From Neiella holothuriorum (GTDB lineage Bacteria; Pseudomonadota; Gammaproteobacteria; Enterobacterales; Neiellaceae), in the NCBI RefSeq assembly GCF_019457915.1, contig NZ_JAHZSS010000004.1, forward strand, positions 124,001 to 188,000: 64,000 bases of DNA. The letters run 5' to 3'. The notes beneath the pieces are model-generated. The model worked only from the letters and a program-made list of their open reading frames with translations. It ran no database searches and was not told the origin of the DNA. This document shows, piece after piece, positions 9,104 through 17,811 of this stretch. The position numbers and the translations under genes are program-made. Position 1 is the first letter of the stretch, and each line of letters opens with the position of its first letter.

Positions 9104-10921
9104 TTACGGGTTGAGTGTAACCAAGGCTGTGCGGCTACGATTTTCACGATGGTTACTCGGATCAGCGATGTGTTGCTGATCCACTGCCGTTAGGCGTGCA
9201 TCCAAACTAGCCGCTAATCGAACTAAGCCAACAAACTCCGCACGATAGCCAAATGGATCCAAGCCTTTGTTCTGATTAGCCCAATCAGTAAGTTCAGCAT
9301 AATCTATATTGGCTAAATAGTCGCTATGACGAAGCTTTTGTGCAAAGGCTGCTACCGCAAAGGCAAATTGATCATCTTGCTTCAGCTTTGCTGTAGGGGT
9401 CATTTCAGTCAAGTTGATGCGCTGCTTTAGCAATTGTGATGCTTGCCCCTGATGCAATTTATAACGAACGCGGATCTCCGCAGCCGTTTGCTGGTCGACG
9501 CCAGTATTTTCCTGCAGGCGTTGAAACACCAAGGGCTCAATAGTCGTTGGCTCTCCTACCAAGGTCAGCTCATAAATAGCCGTCACCGAATGGCCTGCGC
9601 CCATGTCGCCAGCGTCTTTACCATCTTGATTAAAATCTGCCCGCGCTAGTTGACGATTTTCGTATCCCACCAGGCGATATTCAGCCACCACCTCGGGGTT
9701 AAACTCCACCTGCAATTTGACATCGTGAGCAACCACTTGCAGTGAGCTACCCAGTTGATCAACGAGTAACTTTTGCGCTTCATGGAGGCTATCAATATAC
9801 CCAGCCATGCCGTTGCCAATATCGGCCAATTGCTCCATCAACTCATCATTGTAATTACCTTGGCCAAAACCTATGGTCGAAAAATGAACGCCTTGTTGCC
9901 GCTTAATCTCAATGTGCTGCTTCAGATCATCAAGGTTGGTCACACCAACATTCAAATCGCCATCGGACATCAACAAAATGTGGTTAATGCCATCATCAAT
10001 AAAACCTTGCTGCGCTTGCTGATAGGCCAGTTCAATCCCCGCACCGCCGTTGGTGGAGCCTCCCGCAGCCAAGCCATTAATGGCTTGCCCAATAGTCAAT
10101 TGGTCGTCTGCTGACGTACTTGGCAACGCAACCTTGGCACCATTGGCATACGTGACAATTGCCATCCGGTCGTCGGCTTGTAAGCGACTTAGCATCAGGC
10201 GCAATGATTGTTTCACCATCGGTAGTTTATTGTTTGCGCGCATAGAGCCCGACACATCGACCAACACGACAATATTGGCTGCGGGCCGCTGTGACGGATC
10301 AGGTTGGTAACTGTTAACGCCAATTCGCAACAGGTGACGATGGTCATTCCAAGGGGATGGTGTGAGCAAAGTATCAACCGCTATCGGCTTATCTAACGAT
10401 GAAGCTGGGCCATATTGGTAATGGAAGTAGTTAATCAGCTCCTCGGTTCGAACCGCATCTTTTGGCGGCAGTTGCCCTTGCTCAAGCCAGCGCCGTACAT
10501 TGGCATAACTGGCGGTGTCTACATCCGCACTAAACGTCGAGACCGGTTGTTCGCTCACTCGGAGCACGCCGTTATCGACAAGATGTTGATAGATTTCGTT
10601 ATTTCGACCTACATCGTATTGAACCGCCGAAGATGGCAGTGCCATTCGCGTGCGAGTTTGTATCAATGCTGGCGAAGCTGGCGCTGCTATTGCCGCCTTT
10701 TGAGCTGACGATTTAGAGTCCATCAGCTGGCGTTGCATTGCGATGTCATGCTCTGGCAGTGGTTGAACAACCACGGGAGATTTGCTGGCATCATTTGCTG
10801 CTTCAGCCTTCTCGGTCTCAGTTATTGAACATGCCATAAGGCTTAATGAACAGGCGGCAACAAGCGCTATTAACGACGGCTGAACCATGCCTGTTTTGTT
10901 AATCAAGGTTGAAGTAACCAT
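9104..10921 (-). CDS. von Willebrand type A domain lipoprotein (YfbK-like)
   Basis: 605 residues. The N-terminus carries a lipoprotein-type signal with two possible lipid cysteines (24 and 31). A VWFA_N-like region about residues 85-200 (FSADVDTASYANVRRWL) precedes a vWA domain whose metal-binding MIDAS reads DVSGSM near residue 220 with a later SDGDLNVG loop. The C-terminal third is the DUF3520-like domain ending in DPFGYRAEFVGLVR. The protein probably binds a partner through Mg2+ at the cell envelope. It starts an operon with an ECF sigma factor and anti-sigma-like protein, so it may sense or stabilise envelope complexes. A GAGGA site precedes the start. Confidence 0.85.
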   Translation of the reverse strand: MVTSTLINKTGMVQPSLIALVAACSLSLMACSITETEKAEAANDASKSPVVVQPLPEHDIAMQRQLMDSKSSAQKAAIAAPASPALIQTRTRMALPSSAVQYDVGRNNEIYQHLVDNGVLRVSEQPVSTFSADVDTASYANVRRWLEQGQLPPKDAVRTEELINYFHYQYGPASSLDKPIAVDTLLTPSPWNDHRHLLRIGVNSYQPDPSQRPAANIVVLVDVSGSMRANNKLPMVKQSLRLMLSRLQADDRMAIVTYANGAKVALPSTSADDQLTIGQAINGLAAGGSTNGGAGIELAYQQAQQGFIDDGINHILLMSDGDLNVGVTNLDDLKQHIEIKRQQGVHFSTIGFGQGNYNDELMEQLADIGNGMAGYIDSLHEAQKLLVDQLGSSLQVVAHDVKLQVEFNPEVVAEYRLVGYENRQLARADFNQDGKDAGDMGAGHSVTAIYELTLVGEPTTIEPLVFQRLQENTGVDQQTAAEIRVRYKLHQGQASQLLKQRINLTEMTPTAKLKQDDQFAFAVAAFAQKLRHSDYLANIDYAELTDWANQNKGLDPFGYRAEFVGLVRLAASLDARLTAVDQQHIADPSNHRENRSRTALVTLNP

Positions 10922-10993
10922 GGAATTTTTCCTCTACAGATAACGTGGTTGCAGAGGTAATCGGGGTAGAAACAAAAACGGGGCAAAAAAATT

Positions 10994-11392
10994 TTAATTA
11001 TTTGCTAATTGGCTCGGAGGCAGAAGCAGAAAACGTTGGCGAGCACGCCATAGGAAAACAGAAACGGATGATGCAATCACGAGCAGCAACACAGCCACCC
11101 ACCAGATGGGCACCATCAAAGCACTGGCAAGTATGGTTGGCCACAAGACCGCCATGGCAACCAAAAAAGTCCGAGGGCTAACCGCTCGATGTTGCTGATA
11201 ATGACGCAACGATTTACCAAACACCGGATGATTCATCAACCACGCGTGTAGCCTGGGCGATGCTTTTGCACTTAACGCCGCGGCGGCCAACAAGAATGGC
11301 GTCGTAGGCAACAACGGTAAGAAAGCCCCTAAGATCCCAAGGCCAACACAAATTAATGCCAGAAGGTGCATGAATAAATATTTGATACGCAT
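10994..11392 (-). CDS. YbaN/DUF454 family inner-membrane protein
   Basis: 132 residues with three or four hydrophobic segments. The conserved DUF454 signature is clear: GLGILGAFLPLLPTTPFLL, followed by a short loop with HPVFGKSLRHYQQHRAV and two more membrane helices. E. coli YbaN is the reference member; its function is unknown. It lies upstream of, and on the same strand as, the von Willebrand operon, separated by 72 bases, so it might be transcribed with it. No good ribosome site is visible. Confidence 0.88.
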   Translation of the reverse strand: MRIKYLFMHLLALICVGLGILGAFLPLLPTTPFLLAAAALSAKASPRLHAWLMNHPVFGKSLRHYQQHRAVSPRTFLVAMAVLWPTILASALMVPIWWVAVLLLVIASSVSVFLWRARQRFLLLPPSQLANN

Positions 11393-11523
11393 GACAGCAT
11401 ATTAGATCTGCTCGATTCCCTCATGCAACAGTAAAGGCGGCTACCACCCTACTTCGGTTTGCCTTACACTTTGCTTCTTTAGAGATTGTTTCTCATTTCA
11501 AGTGACGACGAGGCGCCGCCACA

Positions 11524-12471
11524 TTGATCATTCGCGACTTTGATCCCGGTTATGGATACACCAAATCTCAGCTACTTGCTGTGCCTACACCGCAAGAGCC
11601 CGCCGGTTTTTGTGATTTCTGGCAGCAGCGATACGATGCTGTTCGTACCATGCCGCTGCAATACAAAGTAAAAGATACGGGTCGTATGGCCGATGGATTT
11701 CGCATATATCGCTATAAATTTCAGTCCACCAAACAAGCAACGATCCGTGGCTGGATGCTGGTACCCGCAGATTCACCGATTCGGCGCGGCTTAATTGTCG
11801 GCCACGGCTATGGTGGCTGCGATGGGCCACAGTCCCATTTACCATTTAGTGACGCCGTCATGCTGTTCCCGAGCTTTCGAGGCTTAGGGCTCAGCAAACA
11901 CCCTCGCATTTCCTCACAACCTCAGTGGCATGTATTGCATAACATGCAAGACGTCGATCGCTATGTGATTGGTGGCTGCGTGGAAGACTTATGGCTCAAT
12001 GTCACACTCATGCTCACTTTATTTCCAGAGCTAGCTGGCCGGTTAGGTTATATGGGGATCAGCTTTTCTGGTGGCATTGGCGCACTGGCTTTGCCATGGG
12101 AAGACCGTCTGCAGAAAGCCCACGTCAATGTACCAACCTTTGGTAACTACCAAGTTCGGCTGCAATTACCAACCTACGGCAGTGGCTTCAGTGTCCAGCG
12201 CTTTCACAAACGTCATCAGACTGTCACAGAAAAAACACTTTCCTTTCATGATGCTGCCATCGCAGCGAAACACATAAAGGTTCCAATGCACTTTGCCTGT
12301 GCAAAAAATGACCCCGTTGTGGCGCCTCCTGGGCAATTTGCCATCTACAACGCCGTCCCGAACCACAAGCAACTTTATTGGCTAAGCCACGGCCACGCTG
12401 ACTATGAGCAACAAGAAGAGGAAAATCAGCAGCTGTTGGCACAGCTAATGCATTTTTTCAGTGATTTGTAA
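11524..12471 (+). CDS. Acetyl-xylan-esterase (AXE1) family alpha/beta hydrolase
   Basis: 315 residues starting at TTG, the first start codon after an in-frame stop at 11503-11505. The next choice, GTG at 11581, would cut into the conserved PAGFCDFWQQRYD helix. The body shows the AXE1 fold: GHGYGGCDG oxyanion region, nucleophile elbow GISFSGG, acid in CAKNDPVV and histidine in SHGHADYE. No signal peptide is present, so it is cytoplasmic. Family members remove acetyl groups from sugars or cephalosporin C; the substrate here is unknown. Another esterase gene follows 42 bases on. Confidence 0.82.
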   Translation: MIIRDFDPGYGYTKSQLLAVPTPQEPAGFCDFWQQRYDAVRTMPLQYKVKDTGRMADGFRIYRYKFQSTKQATIRGWMLVPADSPIRRGLIVGHGYGGCDGPQSHLPFSDAVMLFPSFRGLGLSKHPRISSQPQWHVLHNMQDVDRYVIGGCVEDLWLNVTLMLTLFPELAGRLGYMGISFSGGIGALALPWEDRLQKAHVNVPTFGNYQVRLQLPTYGSGFSVQRFHKRHQTVTEKTLSFHDAAIAAKHIKVPMHFACAKNDPVVAPPGQFAIYNAVPNHKQLYWLSHGHADYEQQEEENQQLLAQLMHFFSDL

Positions 12472-12513
12472 GTTCAGTCCTAACCAATCACCTTAACCTT
12501 AGAGTCGGATCTC

Positions 12514-13242
12514 ATGAATAGGGAATATCATAAGTGGTGGAGTGAGCGACTGGGCCGAGACATGGAGTTGTTAGTTTTCGGTCATAGTGGCGATCGCATG
12601 CTGGTTTTTCCAACCCGCAATGCAAGATTTTATGAATACGAAAATATGCGCATGGTTGAAGCGCTTCGGCCCAAAATTGAAGCAGGACGACTGCAAATAT
12701 TTTGCGTTGACTCTGTCGATTGTGAGTCTTTGTATGCCAACTGGGCACACCCAGCTCATCGCATCGGCCGCCATTTGCAGTATGAACAATACATCCTGCA
12801 AGAAGTCTTTCCGTTAATGGATTTACTCAACAATAGCGGTAAAACCATTTCCCACGGTTGCAGCCTTGGCGCCTTTCATGCTGCCAACATGGTATTTCGT
12901 AACCCCGATAAGTTTCAAAAGCTCATCGCTTTTTCTGGTCGCTACGATCTCACCTATGGCGTCGAGTGGTTTGCCGACCTATTCAACGGCTATTACAACG
13001 ACGATATTTACTTCAACACCCCAACCCATTTTCTGCCAAACCTGCAATGCGAACAAAGCCTCAAAGCGATTCGCGATATTGACATCACTTTTGTGATTGG
13101 CGAAGAGGATCCGTTTCGTCAGAATAATGAACGCCTCAGCCAGATCTTATGGCAGAAAAATGTTCACCACGATTTGAAATACTGGGGGGAGCGTGCCCAC
13201 CGCGGCTACTATTGGCGCCGCATGGCCCCCCTGTTTATTTAG
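12514..13242 (+). CDS. Esterase (putative esterase D superfamily)
   Basis: 242 residues without a signal peptide. The nucleophile elbow is HGCSLGAFHAAN (serine about residue 118), with an acid candidate in GEEDPFR (about 207) and a histidine in GERAHRGYYWRR near the end. That C-terminal pattern is typical of the small stand-alone esterases that resemble the EsD/Ag85 fold. It follows the AXE1-type gene on the same strand and probably shares its transcript, so the two may act on related esters; that is inference. Confidence 0.75.
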   Translation: MNREYHKWWSERLGRDMELLVFGHSGDRMLVFPTRNARFYEYENMRMVEALRPKIEAGRLQIFCVDSVDCESLYANWAHPAHRIGRHLQYEQYILQEVFPLMDLLNNSGKTISHGCSLGAFHAANMVFRNPDKFQKLIAFSGRYDLTYGVEWFADLFNGYYNDDIYFNTPTHFLPNLQCEQSLKAIRDIDITFVIGEEDPFRQNNERLSQILWQKNVHHDLKYWGERAHRGYYWRRMAPLFI

Positions 13243-13457
13243 CGGATCCGCGACAATAGGCGGCAGATTGTTGTCGTCGCCTGATCAACTCCCTCCCAAC
13301 TGCAGATTCAGATGTGCCACCCAACGTCTTCAACAGGCTCCTTTTTAATCTTGCTTGTCGATGGCTTCTTCAGCGATGATAGCGGCAATAACTAAGCCGC
13401 CAGTAGATTAGCTCCTAGATTCTGCTGTAATCCAATCAACGCAGTGAGAAGTAAACC

Positions 13458-14060
13458 ATGTGGGATCAGGAATACGACACCGACACCTACGTTTATGGCA
13501 AAGAAGCGAACGATTTTTTACAGCAACACTTCCGGCAACTCCCCAAAGGTAACATCCTGCTATTAGCTGAAGGCGAAGGCCGCAACGCGGTATTCCTTGC
13601 CAAACAGGGCTATGAGGCAACCGCGGTTGATCTGTCTAGCGTAGGCTTAGCTAAAGCTAACAAACTCGCAGCAGAACATGGCGTCACCATTGAAACCCAC
13701 TGTGACGATCTAGCAACTTTTGATTTAGGCCACGAGCGGTGGGACGGCATCGTTTCCATCTTTTGTCATTTGCCTCCAACATTACGACAAGACTTGTATC
13801 AGAGAGTCGAGCGAGCGTTAAAGCCAAACGGAGTTTTTTTGCTCGAAGGTTATCGGCCAAAGCAGCTCAGTTACAAAACCGGCGGTCCGCCAGCGGTTGA
13901 AATGATGCAATCAAAAGAAATCTTGCTGCAAGAGTTACCAAACTTGCAGTTCAGTCACCTTGAAGAGTTAGATAGACCAGTGATTGAAGGCATTAACCAT
14001 TCCGGTATGGGCGCAGTTGTTCAAGCCATTGCGAGTCGCCGTTCAGACTTGCCATCATAA
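13458..14060 (+). CDS. SAM-dependent methyltransferase (TehB/thiopurine-type)
   Basis: 200 residues. A class I methyltransferase motif I reads ILLLAEGEGRNAVFLA, followed by an acidic loop end in AVDLSS and by DGIVSIFCHLPP at motif IV. The N-terminal WDQEYDTDTYVYG matches small cytosolic enzymes related to the tellurite-resistance methyltransferase TehB. Substrate unknown. A GAGAAG ribosome site precedes the ATG. It stands alone between gaps of 215 and 67 bases. Confidence 0.82.
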   Translation: MWDQEYDTDTYVYGKEANDFLQQHFRQLPKGNILLLAEGEGRNAVFLAKQGYEATAVDLSSVGLAKANKLAAEHGVTIETHCDDLATFDLGHERWDGIVSIFCHLPPTLRQDLYQRVERALKPNGVFLLEGYRPKQLSYKTGGPPAVEMMQSKEILLQELPNLQFSHLEELDRPVIEGINHSGMGAVVQAIASRRSDLPS

Positions 14061-14127
14061 CCAATAGTAGTCGTATCCATACGGCTTTGATGGGTCAAGC
14101 TCATTGTTGTCACTAGGAGTTCATCGC

Positions 14128-14601
14128 GTGAAAAAAGTCGTTATTTTGGTGGATGTGCAAAATGTCTACTACACCACCCGTCAGACGTTTCGACGCAATT
14201 TCGACTACAACCGATTTTGGGCTCAAGTCACCACCAATAACACAGTCGTGAAGGCTTTTGCTTATGCGATTGAACGTGGCGATAGCAAGCAGCGGGAATT
14301 CCAAAACATTCTGCGGGCAATTGGTTTTGAGGTGAAGTTAAAACCATTTATTCAACGGTCGGACGGCTCCGCTAAAGGCGATTGGGATGTTGGCATCACC
14401 ATTGATGCGCTGGAATATGCGCCGCAAGCTGATGAAGTAATTCTGGTATCAGGAGACGGCGACTTTGCTCTATTAGCGGACAATATTCGTCATTCGAAAG
14501 GCAAAACTGTAACGGTATATGGCGTTGAACAACTCACCGCAAATTCACTGATTAAAGCTGCGAATGAATTTATTGCGATTGATCAGTCCTTGCTGCTTTA
14601 G
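14128..14601 (+). CDS. NYN-domain (LabA/DUF88) PIN-like protein
   Basis: 157 residues from the GTG at 14128, chosen because AGGAG lies 8 bases upstream and the protein then begins MKKVVILVDVQNVYY. Acidic motifs typical of NYN nucleases are present: VDVQN at the start, GDWDVGITIDAL in the middle and SGDGDFALL near residue 110. Four aspartates could bind the metal of a PIN-like RNase. LabA-type members are linked to RNA processing; the target here is unknown. It converges with the GGDEF/EAL gene. Confidence 0.82.
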   Translation: MKKVVILVDVQNVYYTTRQTFRRNFDYNRFWAQVTTNNTVVKAFAYAIERGDSKQREFQNILRAIGFEVKLKPFIQRSDGSAKGDWDVGITIDALEYAPQADEVILVSGDGDFALLADNIRHSKGKTVTVYGVEQLTANSLIKAANEFIAIDQSLLL

Positions 14602-14622
14602 TTAGCAAACTCATTTGCTAAC
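14601..14622. terminator. Perfect hairpin across two convergent stops
   Basis: GTTAGCAAA (14601-14609) pairs with TTTGCTAAC (14614-14622) around a 4-base loop. The arms contain the last base of the NYN stop codon and the stop of the GGDEF/EAL gene, so it may end both transcripts. There is no T-run. Confidence 0.45.
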
Positions 14623-16888
14623 AGTGCGATGAAATAAACTCAATAAGCTCTTGTTTACCGACAGGCCTTGAGTGGTAATACCCTTGAATCGAGTCGCAGC
14701 CAATACCACAGAGCAAGTCGTGCTGCTCTTTAGCTTCAACACCTTCAGCCACTGTTTGTAGCTCAAGCGCTTTGGCAATTGACAGTATGGATGTGATCAT
14801 GGCTAAGGCTTTCGGATCGTCAGTCACCGGATCGATAAATGCCTTGTCTAACTTCAGCTCGTCTAATGGCAGCTCAGCTAACAAACTTAACGACGAATAG
14901 CCGGTACCAAAATCATCAAGCGCAATACGAACACCCTTTTCTCTTAACTTCACCAACAAACGCTTGATACTGCCAACGTTGTCGATAAACACATTCTCAG
15001 TCACCTCAAGGATCAGGTTCAGCGCATCAAGCTCGCCATAAGATTCAGTTAATTGCACAAAATGCTCTAAAAAGTCTTTGTTTTGTAGTTGTTTGACCGA
15101 AACATTGATTGAAAGAGAGAAATCACAGTTGGTCAGCCGACGAACCTCATGAATCGTTTTGAGCGCTTCTTCAATGACAAAACTACCAATTTTTTCCATG
15201 TAGCCGTTCGCTTCAGCCACAGCGATTAATTTATCGGGTGGCACGAAACCAAGATTATCATTCTGCCATCGAATCAAGGCTTCAACGCCAACAACTTTTT
15301 TGTGTTCATTCACTTGTGGTTGATACACCAAAAACAGCTCGTCTTTATCGAGAGCGTGTTTAATTTCGTATTCGATTTGCGCTAATGAAAACAAATGGGT
15401 CTTATCAAACTCGCTAAAAAACGACACCGCATCACGGCGTTTTTTAGACTCATACATCGCCAAGTCGGCATGGCGAATCAACTCGCCCAAGCATGTCGAA
15501 TCTTTGGGGTAACTCGCCACACCAATACTTGCACTGAGGAAAAATTCATATTGCTCGACCACAAATGGCCGCTTGGCTTCGTTTAGTAATTTTTTACACA
15601 GGCCTTCGATTTGTAGTATCTGAGCATTTCTGGCCACAATAATAAATTCATCGCCACTGTAGCGAACTAAACAATCCGGATGTTTTATGAGTTTCTGAAG
15701 TCGACGTGAGACTTGAATAAGCACTTGATCGCCAATGCCATGGCCATAAGCATCATTAACCGCTTTGAAGCGATCGAGATCGAGAAATATCAAATGAAAG
15801 GTTTGGTCTTGATCCTTAAATTCGATTTCATTTTCTAAATAAAAGCGATTGTACAAGCCTGTCAAGAAGTCACGGTTGGCCTGCCGTTGCAGCGCACTGA
15901 ATTTATTCTGTTGTGACTTTTCAACCACGCGAAACAGTAAAAATATAATAATAATGAAAAAGATAACCGAGCCAATTGGCCCAGCGAGCATACCTGCAGA
16001 CAAGCGCACTGCATGCTCTTGCCTCGTTTCGGTAATTTGCCAGAGGCCGTACTCGTCGATGTAATGAAACGTCACTAGGTAACTGCCATTAATATCATTA
16101 ATCACGCTGCTAAATGGCTTACCTGAATATTGAATCTGTTCAAACGGCAGCTCTAGATCATGGGCAATACTGCGCATGATCCGGCTGCGTCTTTCTGTAT
16201 CTACTGGCTTATAGTAAAACTCAGGCTCGGTACGACTTTTAGGTGTCGCAAATTGATAGTAGTTATCGAAATCACGGAATACTGAGCTGGAAAAAATAGG
16301 TCGCTCTTGTTCCAGCTGAGCAATGTGGCCAAACAACTGGTTGACGTCCACCAGCAAAGAGATCACAAACAGCACGGCGCCATTGTCGTCACGAATCGCT
16401 TTACGAATCGGTACAGCCATGCGCTTCAACTGACTACTGTAATACGAACGGCCTAATACCAAGCCTTCTGTCTTCAAGGTTTGTTGAAAGGTGGTTTCCG
16501 CAGGCGGAAAGTCACGAATATTGCTGACCCCATTGAGCGTTGGCCAAACAATAGAAACAACGAATGTGCCGTCGGGTTTCAAAAGCACGACATCGATAAC
16601 TTCATCGCCCGTGCGATAAGCGACAGAAAGTAGCGTCGTGACGTCATCAACACCTGGCAGTTCGCCCCCTCGAATTAATTCGCCGGAAAGGACATCGATA
16701 ATGGATTCATATTTTTCGAGATTGGCGCGAATCGAGCTGACCAGCAGCCTAGAAACACCTTTTTGTTCGGCTTCGAGGTCGTCTTGGAGTGCTTTAAAGG
16801 ATGACTGAATATAAAAACCTGTGGCAATAACCGAGCACAGTAAAATGATGTAAAAAACCAGCCATATATTTTTTTTAATGAGGCTCAT
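14618..16888 (-). CDS. Membrane GGDEF-EAL cyclic-di-GMP protein
   Basis: 756 residues from the ATG at 16888, which has AAGGA 6 bases upstream; an ATG at 16921 is less likely. Order: a membrane helix (about 5-25), a periplasmic sensor region of about 270 residues, a second helix (FFIIIIFLLFR), a diguanylate cyclase domain whose active loop reads SGDEF near residue 411, and an EAL domain with EALIRW (about 536) and DDFGTGYSS. The EAL catalytic motifs look intact. The first Gly of GGDEF is Ser, and the inhibitory RxxD site is KHPD. The protein probably degrades cyclic-di-GMP in response to an external signal, perhaps with a regulatory GGDEF domain. Confidence 0.9.
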   Translation of the reverse strand: MSLIKKNIWLVFYIILLCSVIATGFYIQSSFKALQDDLEAEQKGVSRLLVSSIRANLEKYESIIDVLSGELIRGGELPGVDDVTTLLSVAYRTGDEVIDVVLLKPDGTFVVSIVWPTLNGVSNIRDFPPAETTFQQTLKTEGLVLGRSYYSSQLKRMAVPIRKAIRDDNGAVLFVISLLVDVNQLFGHIAQLEQERPIFSSSVFRDFDNYYQFATPKSRTEPEFYYKPVDTERRSRIMRSIAHDLELPFEQIQYSGKPFSSVINDINGSYLVTFHYIDEYGLWQITETRQEHAVRLSAGMLAGPIGSVIFFIIIIFLLFRVVEKSQQNKFSALQRQANRDFLTGLYNRFYLENEIEFKDQDQTFHLIFLDLDRFKAVNDAYGHGIGDQVLIQVSRRLQKLIKHPDCLVRYSGDEFIIVARNAQILQIEGLCKKLLNEAKRPFVVEQYEFFLSASIGVASYPKDSTCLGELIRHADLAMYESKKRRDAVSFFSEFDKTHLFSLAQIEYEIKHALDKDELFLVYQPQVNEHKKVVGVEALIRWQNDNLGFVPPDKLIAVAEANGYMEKIGSFVIEEALKTIHEVRRLTNCDFSLSINVSVKQLQNKDFLEHFVQLTESYGELDALNLILEVTENVFIDNVGSIKRLLVKLREKGVRIALDDFGTGYSSLSLLAELPLDELKLDKAFIDPVTDDPKALAMITSILSIAKALELQTVAEGVEAKEQHDLLCGIGCDSIQGYYHSRPVGKQELIEFISSHC

Positions 16889-17427
16889 TGAAATCCTTGA
16901 TTCTCTATTTGCCTGCCGCATTCATGACAAATCGGGCTCTGAGGCTCGTTCAGGGTCAATAACGTCTTTGTTGCTTCCTTAATAACCCTTATAAAGTCAT
17001 AGTGGCATGAGCACATCCTTGCATCAACGGCACATTCATCAATTCCTTCACATAAGCGCAACAAATTACACCCATTTAGCTGATATGAAGCGTGTTTCAG
17101 GCAGAGGCCAACAAACGGAAAGCGTCTTGGCTTCCGCCGGCAAGCACTGACGGCCAAACGCCTCCCTTTTTTCTTATTTTTTATTGGCTTTCGCAAAAAC
17201 AATCGACGAAACGTTTAATTTTTAATCAATTAACGTTTGACTTACTGAGGGAACCCTATAGACTTGCGGCCAGCTAGAAAGAAGCACCAATTTATACGCA
17301 CCAAGTTCGGCATATTATTCGTAAGATCTCGTCCTGAAGCCTTTAAGTTTAAGTTTGTTTCAATGCTACACCCGCCCTTGGCACAAGCCTAAAGGGTTCT
17401 ACTTCTTATTTTTCAGGATACACAGAT
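16889..17427. other. Intergenic region with csp 5' leader
   Basis: 539 bases without a convincing gene; short frames here lack codon character and ribosome sites. The right part probably holds the cold-shock promoter and a long leader, as is usual for CspA genes. A TTGACT at about 17236 is followed 14 bases later by TATAGA, too close for a standard promoter, so the start site is unclear. Confidence 0.4.
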
Positions 17428-17634
17428 ATGTCTAAAGTTACTGGTACAGTAAAATGGTTTAACGAAACTAAAGGTTTTGGCTTCATTCAACAAGACAACG
17501 GCCCAGACGTTTTCGCTCACTTCAGCGCAATCTCTAGCAACGGTTTCAAAACTCTTGCTGAAGGTCAGCGTGTTGAGTTCACTGTTGGCCAAGGCCAAAA
17601 AGGTCCTCAAGCTCAAGATATCGTTGCTGTCTAA
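17428..17634 (+). CDS. CspA-family cold-shock protein
   Basis: 68 residues, the exact family size. Both RNA-binding motifs are present: KGFGFI (RNP1) at about residue 16 and VFAHF (RNP2) at about 30. The protein begins with the usual TGTVKWFN strand. It binds single-stranded RNA/DNA and melts structured mRNA. It is a single-gene unit with a strong terminator. Whether it is cold-induced or constitutive cannot be told from the sequence, though the long upstream gap fits a regulated leader. Confidence 0.97.
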   Translation: MSKVTGTVKWFNETKGFGFIQQDNGPDVFAHFSAISSNGFKTLAEGQRVEFTVGQGQKGPQAQDIVAV

Positions 17635-17693
17635 TTCGATAGCCTAAAGCGATTTCTACGCTTTTGTTGTTGCACTAACGGTGCAATGGCAAT

Positions 17694-17724
17694 AAAAAAG
17701 CAAGGCACATGCCTTGCTTTTTTT
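17694..17724 (+). terminator. Rho-independent terminator of the cold-shock gene
   Basis: GCAAGGC with flanking A6 (17694-17706) pairs with GCCTTGC plus T-run (17711-17724) around an ACAT loop. The stem is perfect and symmetric, so it may also stop transcription from the right. Confidence 0.9.
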
Positions 17725-17811
17725 GTGCCTGAAATTCAGCCCAATAACACGCCACTCTCATTCAAACTAACAAGGTGAGCGGCGTGAACCTGACTAAACC
17801 ATCAAACGGCT

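Noticed and set aside
9028-9147. N-terminal extension of the ECF sigma factor to 9147
   Set aside because: It would overlap the von Willebrand gene and add 40 residues not found in the family; ATG 9027 fits better.
16885-17202. Minus-strand frame of 105 codons upstream of the GGDEF/EAL gene
   Set aside because: It overlaps the start of the real gene, lacks coding character and has no ribosome site.
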